From an uncultured Eubacteriales bacterium (lineage in GTDB: Bacteria > Bacillota > Clostridia > Oscillospirales > CAG-272), in assembly GCA_934371135.1 (NCBI GenBank), contig CAKRNO010000021.1, positions 1 to 23,832 on the forward strand: 23,832 nt of DNA, given 5' to 3'. The translations under genes and the position numbers were made by a program. Positions 7,535 through 13,298 of the stretch are shown in pieces. The notes under the pieces are model-generated. The model was given only the letters and a program-made list of their open reading frames with translations, was not told the DNA's origin and did no database searches. Each line of letters opens with the position of its first letter. The first letter of the stretch is position 1.

Positions 7535-8311
7535 ATGAAAAACAGTGGGAAAGTCGAGATCTGCGGTGTCAACACCGCCTCTCTGCCAAGTCTGACGGAT
7601 GCGGAAAAACGCGAACTGCTGCTCCGGGCGCACGCGGGCGATACAGCGGCGCGGGACCGCCTCGTTATCGGTAATCTGCGGCTCGTGCTCAGCATCGTCG
7701 GGCGCTTCTCCGGTCGCCGGGAGAACCCCGAGGATCTGTTTCAGGTGGGCTGTATCGGGCTCATCAAGGCAATCGACAATTTCAATACCGACCTGGACGT
7801 CAAATTTTCGACCTATGCCGTCCCGATGATCATCGGGGAGGTACGGCGCTTCCTTCGCGACAACAACTCCATCCGCGTCAGCCGGTCGGTGCGGGATCTC
7901 GCCTACCGGGCGCTCGGCGTGCGGGACCGCATCCTCTCCGAGACCCAGCAGGAGCCGCAGGTGGAGGTCATCGCCCGACAGCTCGGGGAGGCGGCGAGCG
8001 ACGTTGCCGAGGCGATGGAGGCGATTGTCGAGCCGGTTTCCCTCTATGACGCGGTCTACAGCGACGGAGACGACGCCGTGTATGTGATCGACCAGCTTTA
8101 CGATCCAAATGAAAACGATGATACCTGGGTGGAAAACATGACCCTGCGAGAGGCGATCGCGCGGCTCGGCGAGCGGGAGCGGCACATCATCAAGGAGCGG
8201 TTCTACCTCGGGAAAACGCAGATGGAGATCGCCGAGGAGATCGGCATCTCGCAGGCACAGGTGTCCCGCCTTGAAAAAGGGGCGATCGACCGCATCCGCC
8301 GCTCCTTCTGA
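7535..8311 (+). CDS. sigG: RNA polymerase sporulation sigma factor SigG
   Basis: Sigma-G directs late gene expression in the forespore after engulfment. The product is 258 residues, close to the usual 260. The N-terminal KVEICGVNTASLPSLT matches the sigma-G-specific start (VEICGV-T--LP-L), which distinguishes it from SigF. Region 2 includes LVIGNLRLVLSIVGRF, PEDLFQVGCIGLIKAIDNFN and KFSTYAVPMIIGEVRRFLRD. Region 3 follows (IRVSRSVRDLAYRAL). Region 4 ends with IKERFYLGKTQMEIAEEIG and SQAQVSRLEKGAIDRIR, the -35-binding helix-turn-helix. ATG 7535 is set six bases after AGGAG (7524-7528). The gene is monocistronic between two terminators and faces spoIVB, itself a classic sigma-G target. In bacilli and many clostridia sigG follows sigE; here the upstream gene is a glycoside hydrolase. 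Confidence 0.95.
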   Translation: MKNSGKVEICGVNTASLPSLTDAEKRELLLRAHAGDTAARDRLVIGNLRLVLSIVGRFSGRRENPEDLFQVGCIGLIKAIDNFNTDLDVKFSTYAVPMIIGEVRRFLRDNNSIRVSRSVRDLAYRALGVRDRILSETQQEPQVEVIARQLGEAASDVAEAMEAIVEPVSLYDAVYSDGDDAVYVIDQLYDPNENDDTWVENMTLREAIARLGERERHIIKERFYLGKTQMEIAEEIGISQAQVSRLEKGAIDRIRRSF

Positions 8312-8414
8312 CCGCCGGGGAGCGCATCAGGCACCGCGACTGTCCCGGGCAGGGGCGGCAGCGCCGGGGAACGGACAGATCATCCGGGAAAAGGAACCGT
8401 CCGCCATGAAAAGC

Positions 8415-8443
8415 AACAGACCGCCCGCGGGCGGTCTGTTTTT
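8415..8443. terminator. Bidirectional terminator between sigG and spoIVB
   Basis: A 26-base perfect palindrome with arms AACAGACCGCCCG and CGGGCGGTCTGTT (8415-8440) is followed by Ts to 8443. It sits between the convergent genes and can serve sigG directly and spoIVB on the other strand. Confidence 0.85.
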
Positions 8444-8460
8444 GTCGGGTGCCCCCCTCG

Positions 8461-9540
8461 TCAGGAGAGCACCTCCGGCAGGTCGGAGAGCATATTTTCG
8501 AGAAAGATGCCGTAGCCCCGGGTCGGGTCACCGATGAGGACATGGGTGACGGCGCCGATGAGCTTCCCGTCCTGGATGATCGGGCTGCCGGACATCCCCT
8601 GCACGATGCCGCCTGTCTTTTCGATGAGGGCAGGGTCTGTCACATGAATGGCGAAGCATTTGACGCCCCGGTTGTCGCGGGCAATGTCCGAGAGCTCGAT
8701 CCGGTAGTCGCGCATCCCCTCCTCGCCGAGACTGCAACGTAAGGTCGCCTCCCCGGCGCGCACACAGGTGCGTCCGCCGATCTCCAGCGTCTCGCCTGCT
8801 TCCGGGATCTGCGAGAGCACTCCGAAGACGCCCTTGTCCGTGTTGCGCAGGATGGTACCGACCTTTTCACCGCCGAGCGTCCCGCGGAGCTCGCCGGGGG
8901 TACCCTCCGCGCCGCGCACGATCTCACAGATCTCGGCGGGCAGGACGGCGCCGCGGGTCAGCGGCAGGAGCTCTCCCGTCTGCCCGTCGCAGATGCCGTG
9001 CCCGAGACCGCCGAACACGCCCGTCTCCGGGTCGAGGAAGGTCAGGGTGCCGATGCCTGCGGCGTTGTCGCGGATCCAGATGCCGATGCGGTAGTGTCCC
9101 TTTTCGTCTTTGACGGGGGTGACCGTCACGTTCTTTTCTTCCTCTCCGCGGCAGATGGTGAGCGTGATGGGCGCGCCGCCCGACGCCTCGATGGCGGAGG
9201 TCAGCTCCTCGACGGTCTGCACCTCGCGGTCACCGACGCGGCGCACGATGTCGCGCTTCTCGATCCCCGCCGCCTTCGCGGGGCACCGGTCGTCCGAAAG
9301 ACCTACGACGACGATCCCCCCGCCGAACAGACGGACGCCGAACGGATCGCCCCCGACCTTATATTTCTGGTAGTTGACGCTCGCCTCGTGGTGGGTCTCA
9401 AACAGCTCGGGGAGCCGCGCTTTGACCTCTCCCTGCAGCACGGGCAGACCTCTGTCGGCGCTCACCGTGAGGGCGGTCAGCGAGAACAGGATGACGGTTA
9501 AAAAAACGGCGGTCAGCCGCAGAAATTGCTTTTTTTTCAT
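8461..9540 (-). CDS. spoIVB: SpoIVB peptidase (S55 family serine protease)
   Basis: SpoIVB is made in the forespore and exported across the inner forespore membrane. In B. subtilis it cleaves SpoIVFA, releasing SpoIVFB to process pro-sigma-K. The product is 359 residues. It has an N-terminal signal/anchor segment (basic KKK then hydrophobic to about 27), a PDZ domain at roughly 65-142 (FGVRLFGGGIVVVGLSD) and the S55 protease domain. The catalytic set is visible: His181 in GLGHGICD, Asp302 in HVTDPALI and Ser317 in QGMSGSPI. The closing motif THVLIGDPTRGYGIF is diagnostic. The ATG at 9540 follows AAGGAG at proper distance; nine further in-frame residues upstream are not needed. I could not identify a convincing sigma-G promoter in the 220 bases upstream. 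Whether SpoIVFA/SpoIVFB exist in this genome cannot be seen here. Confidence 0.95.
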   Translation of the reverse strand: MKKKQFLRLTAVFLTVILFSLTALTVSADRGLPVLQGEVKARLPELFETHHEASVNYQKYKVGGDPFGVRLFGGGIVVVGLSDDRCPAKAAGIEKRDIVRRVGDREVQTVEELTSAIEASGGAPITLTICRGEEEKNVTVTPVKDEKGHYRIGIWIRDNAAGIGTLTFLDPETGVFGGLGHGICDGQTGELLPLTRGAVLPAEICEIVRGAEGTPGELRGTLGGEKVGTILRNTDKGVFGVLSQIPEAGETLEIGGRTCVRAGEATLRCSLGEEGMRDYRIELSDIARDNRGVKCFAIHVTDPALIEKTGGIVQGMSGSPIIQDGKLIGAVTHVLIGDPTRGYGIFLENMLSDLPEVLS

Positions 9541-9701
9541 GACAGTTGCTCCTTTTTCGGATCTCATTCATAGCGTTCCTCGGCGCGGGAAAACTATGTG
9601 AGACAGTCCTTGGAAAAGTCACGACCGATTGCCTGCACGATCGCATATTTTTTCCCAAAAAACGTCCGTCGATCTCATTTTGCGCTGTTTTTTATAAAAT
9701 G

Positions 9702-9730
9702 AAAAAGCCGCGCCAAACGGCACGGCTTTT
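9702..9730 (-). terminator. Terminator of the foldase lipoprotein operon
   Basis: GCCGCGCC (9707-9714) pairs with GGCACGGC (9719-9726), with one mismatch and loop AAAC. It is flanked by AAAAA on the left, which is a T run on the minus strand, and TTTT on the right. It lies 31 bases after the stop of the minus-strand gene ending at 9761 and keeps that operon from running into spoIVB. Confidence 0.75.
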
Positions 9731-9760
9731 GGGGGATATAGCGGGTGGAGCGCCCGCGGG

Positions 9761-10285
9761 TCAGAGCGGATAGGCAAGCGCGTCCGCAAAGGGATCCTGC
9801 CCTGCAGCGGCGAGCGCCTCCCGGAGCTCGGCGGGGGCAGTGGCAGAACGGCGGAGCCTGACCGTGATGGTGACGGTGTCGCCACCCTCCATGTCACAGG
9901 TAAAACCGCCGCGCGCCGCGATACCGGCGAGCAGCTCACCGTACACCTCCGCCGCTCTTGCTGCTCCGTCCTGCGGCGGAACAGCGGAAAAGGCGAGTAA
10001 GAGGTCGCTGCCTGCATCCTCCCTCAGCGACGCAGTCATGAGCGGCGCGTGGCAGACCGTGAGCAGCAGTCGCGCGGAGAGCGCCGCCGTAAAGGAGAGC
10101 GCGTATTCCACGACCGAGACGATGACGCAGGAGGGGACGGATGTGAGAGAGAAACGGATGCGGTCGCCGTACACCTCATTCAGGCGTTGACGCATGACGC
10201 TGTAATAGTGGGCGATGGGCAGACTGACTTCTTTTTGGAAAAACGAGGGCTGCGGGTAGGACCCGGGATTGATGGGGCTGTTCAT
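9761..10285 (-). CDS. Uncharacterised 174-residue protein, possibly a degenerate GHKL (HATPase) domain
   Basis: I do not recognise a named family. The protein is soluble, with no signal peptide or transmembrane segment. A long helix (LPIAHYYSVMRQRLNEVYGD) is followed by a strand pattern (RIRFSLTS) and a helix, VIVSVVEYALSFTAAL, placed like the N-box helix of GHKL ATPases but lacking the conserved Asn. Two strands (LMTASLRED, DLLLAFSA) come next, then ELLAGIAARGGFTCDMEGGDTVTITVRLR, which resembles the last helix and strands of histidine-kinase ATPase domains. ATP-binding glycines are not evident, so it may not bind nucleotide. Its ATG overlaps the stop of the upstream foldase lipoprotein (ATGA), so the two genes form an operon. 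The domain assignment is tentative. Confidence 0.7.
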   Translation of the reverse strand: MNSPINPGSYPQPSFFQKEVSLPIAHYYSVMRQRLNEVYGDRIRFSLTSVPSCVIVSVVEYALSFTAALSARLLLTVCHAPLMTASLREDAGSDLLLAFSAVPPQDGAARAAEVYGELLAGIAARGGFTCDMEGGDTVTITVRLRRSATAPAELREALAAAGQDPFADALAYPL

Positions 10286-11340
10286 GCTTCCTCCGAGAGA
10301 ATTGCGTAAGTGAGTGCTTCGTATGCGGGCTTGTATTCGACCTTGGTGTGGAGCACCAGTGCTTTGCCCGCCATTTTTCTGTACATAAAGACTTCTTCCA
10401 GGTAGAGGCTCCGGATGTCGTCCGTAGAGGCGTCCTTTCTCATACCGTAATAGATGTAGTAGCTGTCGCCGATCTCGATGATGTCACTGACCTCGCCGGG
10501 CTGCAGGGAGAAGATCAGGTCGTATAGCGCTTCGTTGGTCGTGTCGGTCGCGTAGCGGCTGTAATATTCGCCGCTGCGCGGGTTTTCCGCCGTCGGTCGG
10601 TGGTGCGTGACCAGCTCGCCGAGCTTTGTGAGATTGCCCTCTGCGGCTTTCATCTGCGCATGGAGTTCTTCCGCGCGCTCCCGCGTGTAGGCAACCTTCT
10701 GGAGCTCCGCGTAATTGGCGTGCACGCAGTCGTCACTGCGCAGAAAATCCCGCAGCTCGTCGTCGTCGGCGGTAGCACGCCCTTCCGCACCGTTCTGGAT
10801 GTAGGCGTTGAGCACCTTGAGACAAGCCGCATAGCGATAAAGCAGACGGTTGACGGTGTCGGTCAGATGGAGCTCACGCAGGCTTTCGAGGTACTTGTCG
10901 TAGTCGCCCCCGAAACCGGTCACGAGCGTGCTGCCGTCGGGGGAACCGCCGTCGACGTCGTAGGTGACGTATTCGTTCACGAGCGCATCGATGTCGTCCC
11001 GCTCCGGGTCGATCCCGTAGCTGCGGCATACGTCGAACAGGGCGTACAGCTCGCAGATATCCGTGACGGCGAGATCCAGCGCCTTCTTCGTCAGCTCTGC
11101 CGCTCGGTCACCCGACCAGAGGGAAGCGTCGCCCCCGTCCAGCTCCGATGTGTGGCGGAAGAAGTAGAAACGCAGGAGTTCAAAGCTGACATCCTCTCCG
11201 TCGATGGTGAGAACGGTCTTGCGCCACGCCCGCTTGGATTTCACCTCCCGGTACCCGCCGCTCCCGCACGCTGCGAGCGAAACGACCAGTGTGAGCAGGA
11301 GGCAGATCGCCATGAGCGAGCGCCAAAAACAATGTTTCAT
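10282..11340 (-). CDS. SurA/PrsA-like peptidyl-prolyl isomerase-type lipoprotein
   Basis: The product is 352 residues. The signal peptide ends in the lipobox LAAC with Cys25, so the mature protein should be anchored to the outer face of the membrane by lipid. The middle is helical and charged, like the N-terminal chaperone part of SurA/PrsA proteins (TIDGEDVSFELLRFYFF at the start of the SurA_N-like region). Residues of about 210-300 resemble a parvulin-type PpiC domain: AYTRERAEELHAQMKA, LGELVTHH, then SLQPGEVSDIIEIGDSYYIYYGMRK. Such proteins help exported proteins fold. Key catalytic residues of parvulins are not clearly conserved, so it may act only as a chaperone. GGGAGC precedes the ATG at 11340. 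A TACAAT box lies on this strand at 11374-11369, without a clear -35. It diverges from hprK. Confidence 0.8.
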   Translation of the reverse strand: MKHCFWRSLMAICLLLTLVVSLAACGSGGYREVKSKRAWRKTVLTIDGEDVSFELLRFYFFRHTSELDGGDASLWSGDRAAELTKKALDLAVTDICELYALFDVCRSYGIDPERDDIDALVNEYVTYDVDGGSPDGSTLVTGFGGDYDKYLESLRELHLTDTVNRLLYRYAACLKVLNAYIQNGAEGRATADDDELRDFLRSDDCVHANYAELQKVAYTRERAEELHAQMKAAEGNLTKLGELVTHHRPTAENPRSGEYYSRYATDTTNEALYDLIFSLQPGEVSDIIEIGDSYYIYYGMRKDASTDDIRSLYLEEVFMYRKMAGKALVLHTKVEYKPAYEALTYAILSEEA

Positions 11341-11448
11341 GGTTTGCTCCCAAATTTTTGATAGAAATATTGTATATGCGATTTGTTAAAAAATAATGAA
11401 CAAATGTAACACTCGGGCAAGAAATCCCTTTTCTTTTGCACGCAGGTG

Positions 11449-11457
11449 TGCTAAAAT
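11449..11457 (+). promoter_or_regulatory. Extended -10 promoter of hprK
   Basis: TG at 11449-11450, one base, then TAAAAT (11452-11457) form an extended -10 element. The -35 position (TTTTCT, 11429-11434, 17-base spacer) is weak, as expected for this class. The leader would be about 24 bases, with GGGAGGT at 11474-11480. Confidence 0.5.
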
Positions 11458-11487
11458 GGAGAAAAATCCCGATGGGAGGTCACACGC

Positions 11488-12429
11488 ATGGAAGATATCT
11501 ATAACGTATCGCTGGATAAGGTGATCGATGAGCTGTCGCTGGAAACACTGGTGATGGTACACCCGGCGAAGGAGGTGCTCATCACCGTCGCCAGGGTCAA
11601 CCGACCGGGTCTGCCGCTCACGGGCTTTTACGATTATTTTGAAAAAGAACGCATCGAGATCATCGGTAAGGCAGAGCATCTGTACCTGGAGCGCGAGACG
11701 CCCGAGGAGCGCCGTGAGACCCTGGAGGCGTTTTTCTCGCACTGCCCGGTGGCGGTGGTCATCTCCACGGGGCTGGACGCGCCGGAGCCGATGATGGAGA
11801 TGGCGGAGAAATACGAGGTGCCGTTGCTCCGCACGCAGGAGAAGACCAGCAACTTCATGGCGAGCCTCATCGCTTTCCTGAACACCCAGCTTGCTCCGCG
11901 CATCACACATCACGGGGTATTGGTGGAGGTCTACGGCGAGGGGATCCTCCTGCTCGGCGACAGCGGGATCGGTAAGAGCGAGACGGCGATCGAGCTCGTC
12001 AAGCGCGGGCATCGTCTCATCGCGGATGACGCGGTGGAGATCAAGCGCGTGTCGGCGAAGTCGCTCGTCGGGCAGGCGCCCGAGCTCATCCGCCATTTCG
12101 TGGAGCTCCGCGGCATCGGCATCGTCGATGTGCGGCGCCTGTTCGGTATGGGCGCCGTCAAGGAGACGGAGAAGATCAGTCTCATTATTAATATGGAGCC
12201 GTGGCAGGAGGGGAAAATGTACGACCGCCTCGGCATCGATGAGCAGAAGACGGAGATCCTCGGCATTGAGGTGCCGTCCATCGTCATCCCGGTGCGCCCG
12301 GGGCGCAACCTCTCCATCATCATCGAGGTGGCGGCGATGAACCTGCGTCTCAAAAAGCTCGGGCACAACACCGCCCAGGAGTTCAACCGCCGGCTCATGG
12401 AATCCATGGGCTTTGATCTCAACTCCTGA
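11488..12429 (+). CDS. hprK: HPr kinase/phosphorylase
   Basis: HprK phosphorylates HPr on Ser46 (and reverses this), which drives CcpA-dependent carbon catabolite control and inducer exclusion in Firmicutes. The product is 313 residues, the normal length. The N-terminal domain (1-130) has the family's RPGLPLTGFYDYF motif. The catalytic domain begins with ITHHGVLVEVYGEGILL, containing the conserved His, then the Walker A P-loop GDSGIGKSE from residue 157. IADDAVEI supplies metal-binding acids, and the signature ELRGIGIVDVRRLFG starts at 206. GRNLSIIIEVAAMNLRLK near the end is also typical. GGGAGGT lies seven bases before ATG 11488. The gene has its own promoter and is not followed by lgt or an HPr gene, unlike many Firmicutes. 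Confidence 0.97.
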   Translation: MEDIYNVSLDKVIDELSLETLVMVHPAKEVLITVARVNRPGLPLTGFYDYFEKERIEIIGKAEHLYLERETPEERRETLEAFFSHCPVAVVISTGLDAPEPMMEMAEKYEVPLLRTQEKTSNFMASLIAFLNTQLAPRITHHGVLVEVYGEGILLLGDSGIGKSETAIELVKRGHRLIADDAVEIKRVSAKSLVGQAPELIRHFVELRGIGIVDVRRLFGMGAVKETEKISLIINMEPWQEGKMYDRLGIDEQKTEILGIEVPSIVIPVRPGRNLSIIIEVAAMNLRLKKLGHNTAQEFNRRLMESMGFDLNS

Positions 12430-12433
12430 TTTT

Positions 12434-12462
12434 CACACATCCCCCGCTTTCCTCATAAGATA
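12434..12462 (+). promoter_or_regulatory. Sigma-K-type promoter for the Cys-rich peptide gene
   Basis: CACA (12434-12437) fits the sigma-K -35 pattern mACm, and CATAAGATA (12454-12462) fits the -10 pattern CATAnnnTA at every fixed position. The spacer is exactly 16 bases, which is the usual sigma-K distance. No sigma-A promoter is seen in the 74-base gap. Transcription would begin about 12469, just at the small hairpin that precedes the ribosome binding site. Confidence 0.55.
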
Positions 12463-12470
12463 CTGTTGAA

Positions 12471-12482
12471 CGGCGAAAGCCG
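12471..12482 (+). other. GNRA-tetraloop hairpin at the predicted 5' end of the Cys-rich peptide mRNA
   Basis: CGGC-GAAA-GCCG is a short but very stable tetraloop hairpin. It lies at the predicted transcript start and nine bases before the AGGAGGG ribosome binding site. Stems at the 5' terminus are known to protect mRNAs from decay; that role here is inference. Confidence 0.5.
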
Positions 12483-12503
12483 CAAATTGTAGGAGGGAAG
12501 CAT

Positions 12504-12602
12504 ATGAACGGTAACTGCCTTTGCAACTTGTTCGACGATAATTGTACATGGATTGTCATCCTGGCAATCATCGTGGTCCTGTGCTGCTGCTGCAACAACT
12601 GA
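12504..12602 (+). CDS. 32-residue Cys-rich single-pass membrane peptide
   Basis: ATG 12504 follows a strong AGGAGGG (12491-12497) by six bases, and the frame ends at TGA 12602. The peptide has 32 residues. It starts MNGNCLCNLFDDNCTW, continues with a hydrophobic segment IVILAIIVVL that could cross or enter the membrane, and ends in four consecutive cysteines and two asparagines (CCCCNN). Seven of 32 residues are Cys. Similar tiny proteins (Cys/Asn-rich ends around a hydrophobic core) are common but uncharacterised in Clostridia, and some databases label them as high-cysteine proteins. The gene is monocistronic, with a sigma-K-like promoter before it and a strong terminator 18 bases after it. 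A role in the late mother cell, for example in a disulfide-linked coat or crust, is inference. Confidence 0.8.
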   Translation: MNGNCLCNLFDDNCTWIVILAIIVVLCCCCNN

Positions 12603-12620
12603 ACTGACAGGACGGTCAGA

Positions 12621-12649
12621 AAGCCGGGCGGGTGACCGCCCGGCTTTTT
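12621..12649 (+). terminator. Intrinsic terminator after the Cys-rich peptide gene
   Basis: AAGCCGGGCGG (12621-12631), loop GTGA, then CCGCCCGGCTT, followed by a T run to 12649. The 11-bp GC-rich stem makes this a strong terminator. Confidence 0.9.
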
Positions 12650-12655
12650 GCATAA

Positions 12656-12671
12656 GCCGTACCGGTACGGC
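12656..12671. repeat. 16-bp perfect palindrome upstream of the DUF4830 gene
   Basis: GCCGTACC followed by its exact complement GGTACGGC, with no spacer. It lies 37 bases before the ATG at 12708, in a position that could overlap a promoter. A dimeric regulator's operator is one possibility. No clear -35/-10 pair is visible around it. Confidence 0.5.
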
Positions 12672-12707
12672 ATAGAGTGGTAATACTTGATACCGGGGGT
12701 GGGGCTT

Positions 12708-13193
12708 ATGTTTATTTGTACGGTGCGGGCGCAGACTGTCCGCTTCGCCGGGGTGCTGTGCCTGGCGCTCGCTCTTTTGTTCGGTGCCGCCATCGTGGCG
12801 GATGCCGGGGTGGTCGCCCTGCCGGGCGAGGAGGCGGTGGAGACCGTCAGCTTTTCACGCGTCAAGACCGACGAGGATCGCCTGAAGCTGCTCTCCGACC
12901 TCGGCTGGAAAACGACCGGCGAGGTCGTGGAGGAGGAGAGCTTCACCCTGCCCGAGACCTTCGACCGGGTCCTGCTCGGCTACAACGAGATCCAGAAGGA
13001 TCAGGGACTGGACCTTACGCGCTATCGCAAGAAAAAGGTAACGCGCTATACCTACGAGGTCACCAATTACCCCGATTATGACGGGCGCGTTTTCGCCAAC
13101 CTCATCGTCTGTCGCGGGCGGGTCGTCGCGGGCGATATCAGCTCGGCAGATCCGATGGGCTTCGTGCGGGGGCTGGAGGCGGATCCGGGGTGA
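12708..13193 (+). CDS. DUF4830 family protein, exported or membrane-anchored
   Basis: The product is 161 residues. One N-terminal hydrophobic segment (VRFAGVLCLALALLFGAAIVADAGV) acts as a signal or anchor, and the rest is expected outside the membrane. The remainder matches the DUF4830 pattern: RLKLLSDLGWKTTGEV, LPETFDRVLLGYNEIQKDQG, LDLTRYRKKKVTRYTYEVTNYP, then NLIVCRGRVVAGDISSAD and GFVRGL. The function of the family is unknown. ATG 12708 is chosen because the G-rich GGGGGTGGGG precedes it. A TTG at 12687 in the same frame would add seven residues and lies upstream of that site. The stop codon is embedded in the left arm of the terminator stem. Confidence 0.8.
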   Translation: MFICTVRAQTVRFAGVLCLALALLFGAAIVADAGVVALPGEEAVETVSFSRVKTDEDRLKLLSDLGWKTTGEVVEEESFTLPETFDRVLLGYNEIQKDQGLDLTRYRKKKVTRYTYEVTNYPDYDGRVFANLIVCRGRVVAGDISSADPMGFVRGLEADPG

Positions 13194-13216
13194 GCTTCGG
13201 CTCACCCCCATTTTTT
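13187..13216 (+). terminator. Intrinsic terminator overlapping the DUF4830 stop codon
   Basis: GGGGTGAGC (13187-13195), a stable TTCG tetraloop and GCTCACCCC (13200-13208) are followed by CA and six Ts. The TGA stop at 13191-13193 lies within the left arm. Confidence 0.9.
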
Positions 13217-13298
13217 ACAACTTATTCATAACACCGTAACGGCATCGCACAATTTTATGGTTAGAATAGTGTCATATTTATTCCGGGAGGGAATTGAT

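Noticed and set aside
9541..9700. A sigma-G promoter for spoIVB (CATAGTT and CATTTTA as possible -10 boxes)
   Set aside because: Neither has a GHATR -35 element at 16-18 bases, so I cannot support either.
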